From the NCBI GenBank assembly GCA_009843565.1, contig VYDF01000068.1, positions 1 to 7,462 on the forward strand: a stretch of 7,462 nt of DNA. Direction: 5' to 3'. This document shows, in pieces, positions 5,496 to 7,462 of the stretch (its first letter is position 1; every line of letters starts with the position of its first letter). The translations under genes were made by a program, and so were the position numbers. The stretch comes from Acidimicrobiia bacterium (GTDB lineage Bacteria; Actinomycetota; Acidimicrobiia; Acidimicrobiales; Bin134). Below the pieces are notes generated by a model, which was not told the origin of the DNA, did not search any database, and saw nothing but the letters and a program-made list of their open reading frames with translations.

Positions 5496-6983
5496 TCACT
5501 CATTGGTCGGAAACCCCAGGTCAACTGAGCTGGTGGCCGGATCGGGCCACCGGGCGGTCATGACTTTGGGCTTGGTATAGAAGCGGATTCCCTCGGGGCC
5601 GTACATAGTGGTGTCGCCGAAGAGCGAGTCCTTCCAGCCCCCGAACGAGTGGTAGCCCACTGGCACGGGAATGGGGACGTTAATGCCCACCATTCCCGCA
5701 TCGGCGTCCTCCTGGAACTGGCGGGCCGCCCCGCCGTCCCGAGTGAAGATGGCGGCCCCATTGCCCCACGGGTTGTCGGCGATGAGCTGAACCGCCTCTG
5801 CATAGGTATCGCACCGCACCACGCTGAGAACAGGACCGAAGATCTCGTCCCGGTAGGCGTCCATGTCGGTGGTCACGTTGTCCAGCAGCGACACCCCCAG
5901 GAAGAAGCCGTCGTTTTCGAACCGGGTATCGCGCCCATCGACCACCACGGTCGCCCCCTGCTCGGCGGCGGAGCCGATGTAGCCGGCAACCCGGTCGCGG
6001 TGCTCGCGGGTGATCAACGGCCCCATGTCCGAAGCCGAATCGGTGCCATCGCCGATGACCAGCTTCTCCATGCGGACTTTGATCGCATCCACCAGGGAAT
6101 CGGCCACATCGCCCACCGCGGCCACCACCGAGATCGCCATGCAGCGCTCCCCGGCCGACCCGTAGGCCGCCGATACCGCCGAGTCGGCCGCCAGTTCGAC
6201 GTCGGCATCGGGCAAGACCACCATATGGTTCTTGGCCCCACCCAGAGCCTGCACCCGCTTCCCGTGCGAAGTGCCGGTGGTGTAGACGTAGCGGGCGATC
6301 GGCGTGGACCCCACAAAGCTGACCGCTCTCACCTCGGGGTGCTCGAGCAGCCGGTCAACCGCCACCTTGTCGCCATTGACCAGGTTGAGCACACCGGGCG
6401 GGAAGCCCGCCTGCTGGAACAGCTCGGCGATGAACATCGGGGCCGACGGATCGCGCTCCGACGGCTTGAGCACAAACGTGTTCCCGCAGGCGATGGCGTT
6501 GGGCGCCATCCACATCGGAACCATGGCCGGGAAGTTGAACGGCGTGATCCCGGCCACCACCCCGAGCGGACGGCGCACCGTGTATACGTCGATTCCGGTG
6601 GAGGCCATCTCGTTGTGGCTTCCCTTGAGATGCTCGGCCAAACCGCAGGCGTATTCGATGTTGTCGATGGCCCGGGCCACCTCGCCCATGGCATCGGCGT
6701 GGACCTTGCCGTGCTCGGCAGTGAGGCGCTTGGCGATCTCGGTGGCGTTGTCCACCACCAAGTTCCGAAAGGCGAACATCAAGGTAGTTCGTCGGGCAAC
6801 CGAGACATTGCCCCACTCTTCGAACGCGGCCTGAGCCGAAGCCACCGCGGTGTCCACCTCGGCGGATGACGCCAGCGAGAGCTGGCCAGTCTGCTCTCCG
6901 GTGGCCGGGTTGAAGACCGGCGATTTCCGGCCCGATGTGCCGGCTATGAGCTGGCCGTCGATTAAATGATGGATTTGCTGCAT
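5496..6983 (-). CDS. mmsA: CoA-acylating methylmalonate-semialdehyde dehydrogenase
   Basis: This 495-residue cytosolic enzyme is full length for the family. It oxidises methylmalonate semialdehyde to propionyl-CoA, or malonate semialdehyde to acetyl-CoA, with NAD+ and CoA and loss of CO2. Seen: RRPLGVVAGITPFNFPAMVPMWM (137-159), NAD-site region FVGSTPIARYV (223-233), ALGGAKNH (246-253) and catalytic Cys281 in GSAGERCMAIS, then EIFGPVL (380-386) and the family-typical GGWKDSLFGD (448-457). In ALGGAKNH the usual ELGG glutamate of hydrolytic aldehyde dehydrogenases is absent, as expected for the CoA-dependent branch. The start at 6983 has GGAGGGGG immediately upstream and lies 22 bp past the dihydropyrimidinase stop. 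In this setting it probably finishes uracil/thymine breakdown via beta-alanine and beta-aminoisobutyrate; valine or inositol catabolism is the usual alternative and no gene for either is nearby. Confidence 0.95.
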   Translation of the reverse strand: MQQIHHLIDGQLIAGTSGRKSPVFNPATGEQTGQLSLASSAEVDTAVASAQAAFEEWGNVSVARRTTLMFAFRNLVVDNATEIAKRLTAEHGKVHADAMGEVARAIDNIEYACGLAEHLKGSHNEMASTGIDVYTVRRPLGVVAGITPFNFPAMVPMWMAPNAIACGNTFVLKPSERDPSAPMFIAELFQQAGFPPGVLNLVNGDKVAVDRLLEHPEVRAVSFVGSTPIARYVYTTGTSHGKRVQALGGAKNHMVVLPDADVELAADSAVSAAYGSAGERCMAISVVAAVGDVADSLVDAIKVRMEKLVIGDGTDSASDMGPLITREHRDRVAGYIGSAAEQGATVVVDGRDTRFENDGFFLGVSLLDNVTTDMDAYRDEIFGPVLSVVRCDTYAEAVQLIADNPWGNGAAIFTRDGGAARQFQEDADAGMVGINVPIPVPVGYHSFGGWKDSLFGDTTMYGPEGIRFYTKPKVMTARWPDPATSSVDLGFPTNE

Positions 6984-7005
6984 TCCCCCTCCGTTAATCC
7001 AAGTT

Positions 7006-7462
7006 CTAAATCAAATAGGAGCTGAGACCGCGGCGCTGGTATTGGCCGTGGCCCATGGAGCCCAAGTACTGGTTGTCGTCGATGATGACCCGGCCCCTTG
7101 ACAGCACGGTGTCCACATGGCCGCCGACTTGGATTCCCTCATAAGCCGAGTGGTCGATGTTCATGTGGTGGTTGTCCACGCTGATGGTCCAGGTTGCCTG
7201 GGGGTCGTAGATCACGACATCGGCGTCAGATCCGGGCTGGATGATGCCCTTGCGGGGGTAGAGGCCCATCATGCGGGCCGGGGTCGTGGAGCACAGCTCC
7301 ACCCAGCGGGGCAGGGTGATCTCCCCGGTGGCCACGCCCTGATAGATCAGGTCCATCCGGTGCTCGACGGTGCCGAGGCCGTTGGGAATGGCCCGGAAGT
7401 CGCCCACGCCCAACTCCTTCTGCTCCTTCATGCAGAACGGGCAGTGGTCGGTGGACACCACG
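7006..7462 (-). CDS. hydA: Dihydropyrimidinase/hydantoinase, C-terminal part (5' end beyond window)
   Basis: About 151 codons of the C-terminal third of an amidohydrolase normally about 460-480 residues long. It hydrolyses 5,6-dihydrouracil or dihydrothymine to N-carbamoyl-beta-amino acids; related enzymes open hydantoins. The fragment opens with VVSTDHCPFC, where Asp of TDH is the metal-coordinating aspartate of the binuclear zinc site. It continues with LGVGDFRAIPNGLGTVEHRM, the substrate-contacting loop of the family. Then come ARMMGLYPRKGIIQPGSDADVVIYDP, the return to the small beta-sandwich domain, and HMNIDHSAYEG near the end. The coding frame runs to the edge, so the GTG at 7461 is simply an internal valine. 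It is the most 5' gene seen in this operon. Dihydropyrimidinase is favoured over phenylhydantoinase because of the linked semialdehyde dehydrogenase. Confidence 0.93.
   Translation of the reverse strand, partial: VVSTDHCPFCMKEQKELGVGDFRAIPNGLGTVEHRMDLIYQGVATGEITLPRWVELCSTTPARMMGLYPRKGIIQPGSDADVVIYDPQATWTISVDNHHMNIDHSAYEGIQVGGHVDTVLSRGRVIIDDNQYLGSMGHGQYQRRGLSSYLI

Noticed and set aside
3774..5528. A 584-codon open frame on the plus strand, opposite the LLM and permease 1 genes
   Set aside because: It is the antisense shadow of two clearly coding minus-strand genes in high-GC DNA. Its product is His/Gly/Val-rich without any recognisable domain, and it crosses a gene boundary.
5649..6869. A 406-codon plus-strand open frame opposite the semialdehyde dehydrogenase
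   Set aside because: The minus strand codes a complete, motif-perfect dehydrogenase. The plus-strand translation is His/Gly/Arg-rich with no family resemblance.

Overview
The window is a compact, high-GC stretch with every supported gene on the minus strand, so transcription runs from the right edge to the left. The organism is probably a free-living actinobacterium. The reasons are the GC richness, two F420/luciferase-fold oxidoreductases, GTG starts, and a lipoprotein whose mature N-terminus begins C-G-N followed by a run of Asp, a style I associate with Acidimicrobiia-like lineages. That last placement is an inference, not a proof.

In transcription order the main unit is: the 3' end of a dihydropyrimidinase (7462-7006), a CoA-acylating methylmalonate/malonate-semialdehyde dehydrogenase (6983-5496), an F420-type LLM-family oxidoreductase (5459-4458), and a complete ABC importer of the SsuABC/NMT1 type. 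The importer comprises permease 1 (4445-3450), ATPase (3453-2686), permease 2 (2689-1910) and a lipoprotein substrate-binding protein (1836-616). Gaps are 22, 36 and 12 bp, followed by two 4-bp stop/start overlaps (ATGA, GTGA) and then a 73-bp leader before the binding protein. This is strong evidence for one operon. A perfect 16-bp-stem hairpin (545-580) lies 35 bp past the last stop and probably ends it. It sits inside an imperfect tandem duplication (490-604). Beyond it lies the 5' part of a second LLM oxidoreductase (455-1), cut by the left edge.

The combined logic is uptake and reductive-type catabolism of a pyrimidine or hydantoin-like ring. The importer brings the compound in, the dihydropyrimidinase opens the dihydro-ring, and the semialdehyde dehydrogenase turns the final malonate or methylmalonate semialdehyde into acetyl-CoA or propionyl-CoA. 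The ring-reducing enzyme, the N-carbamoyl-beta-amino acid amidohydrolase and the aminotransferase are not in the window and may lie to the right. The LLM oxidoreductase in the middle has no established reaction and is the most interesting unknown here. No tRNA, rRNA, CRISPR array, transposase or phage gene was seen.
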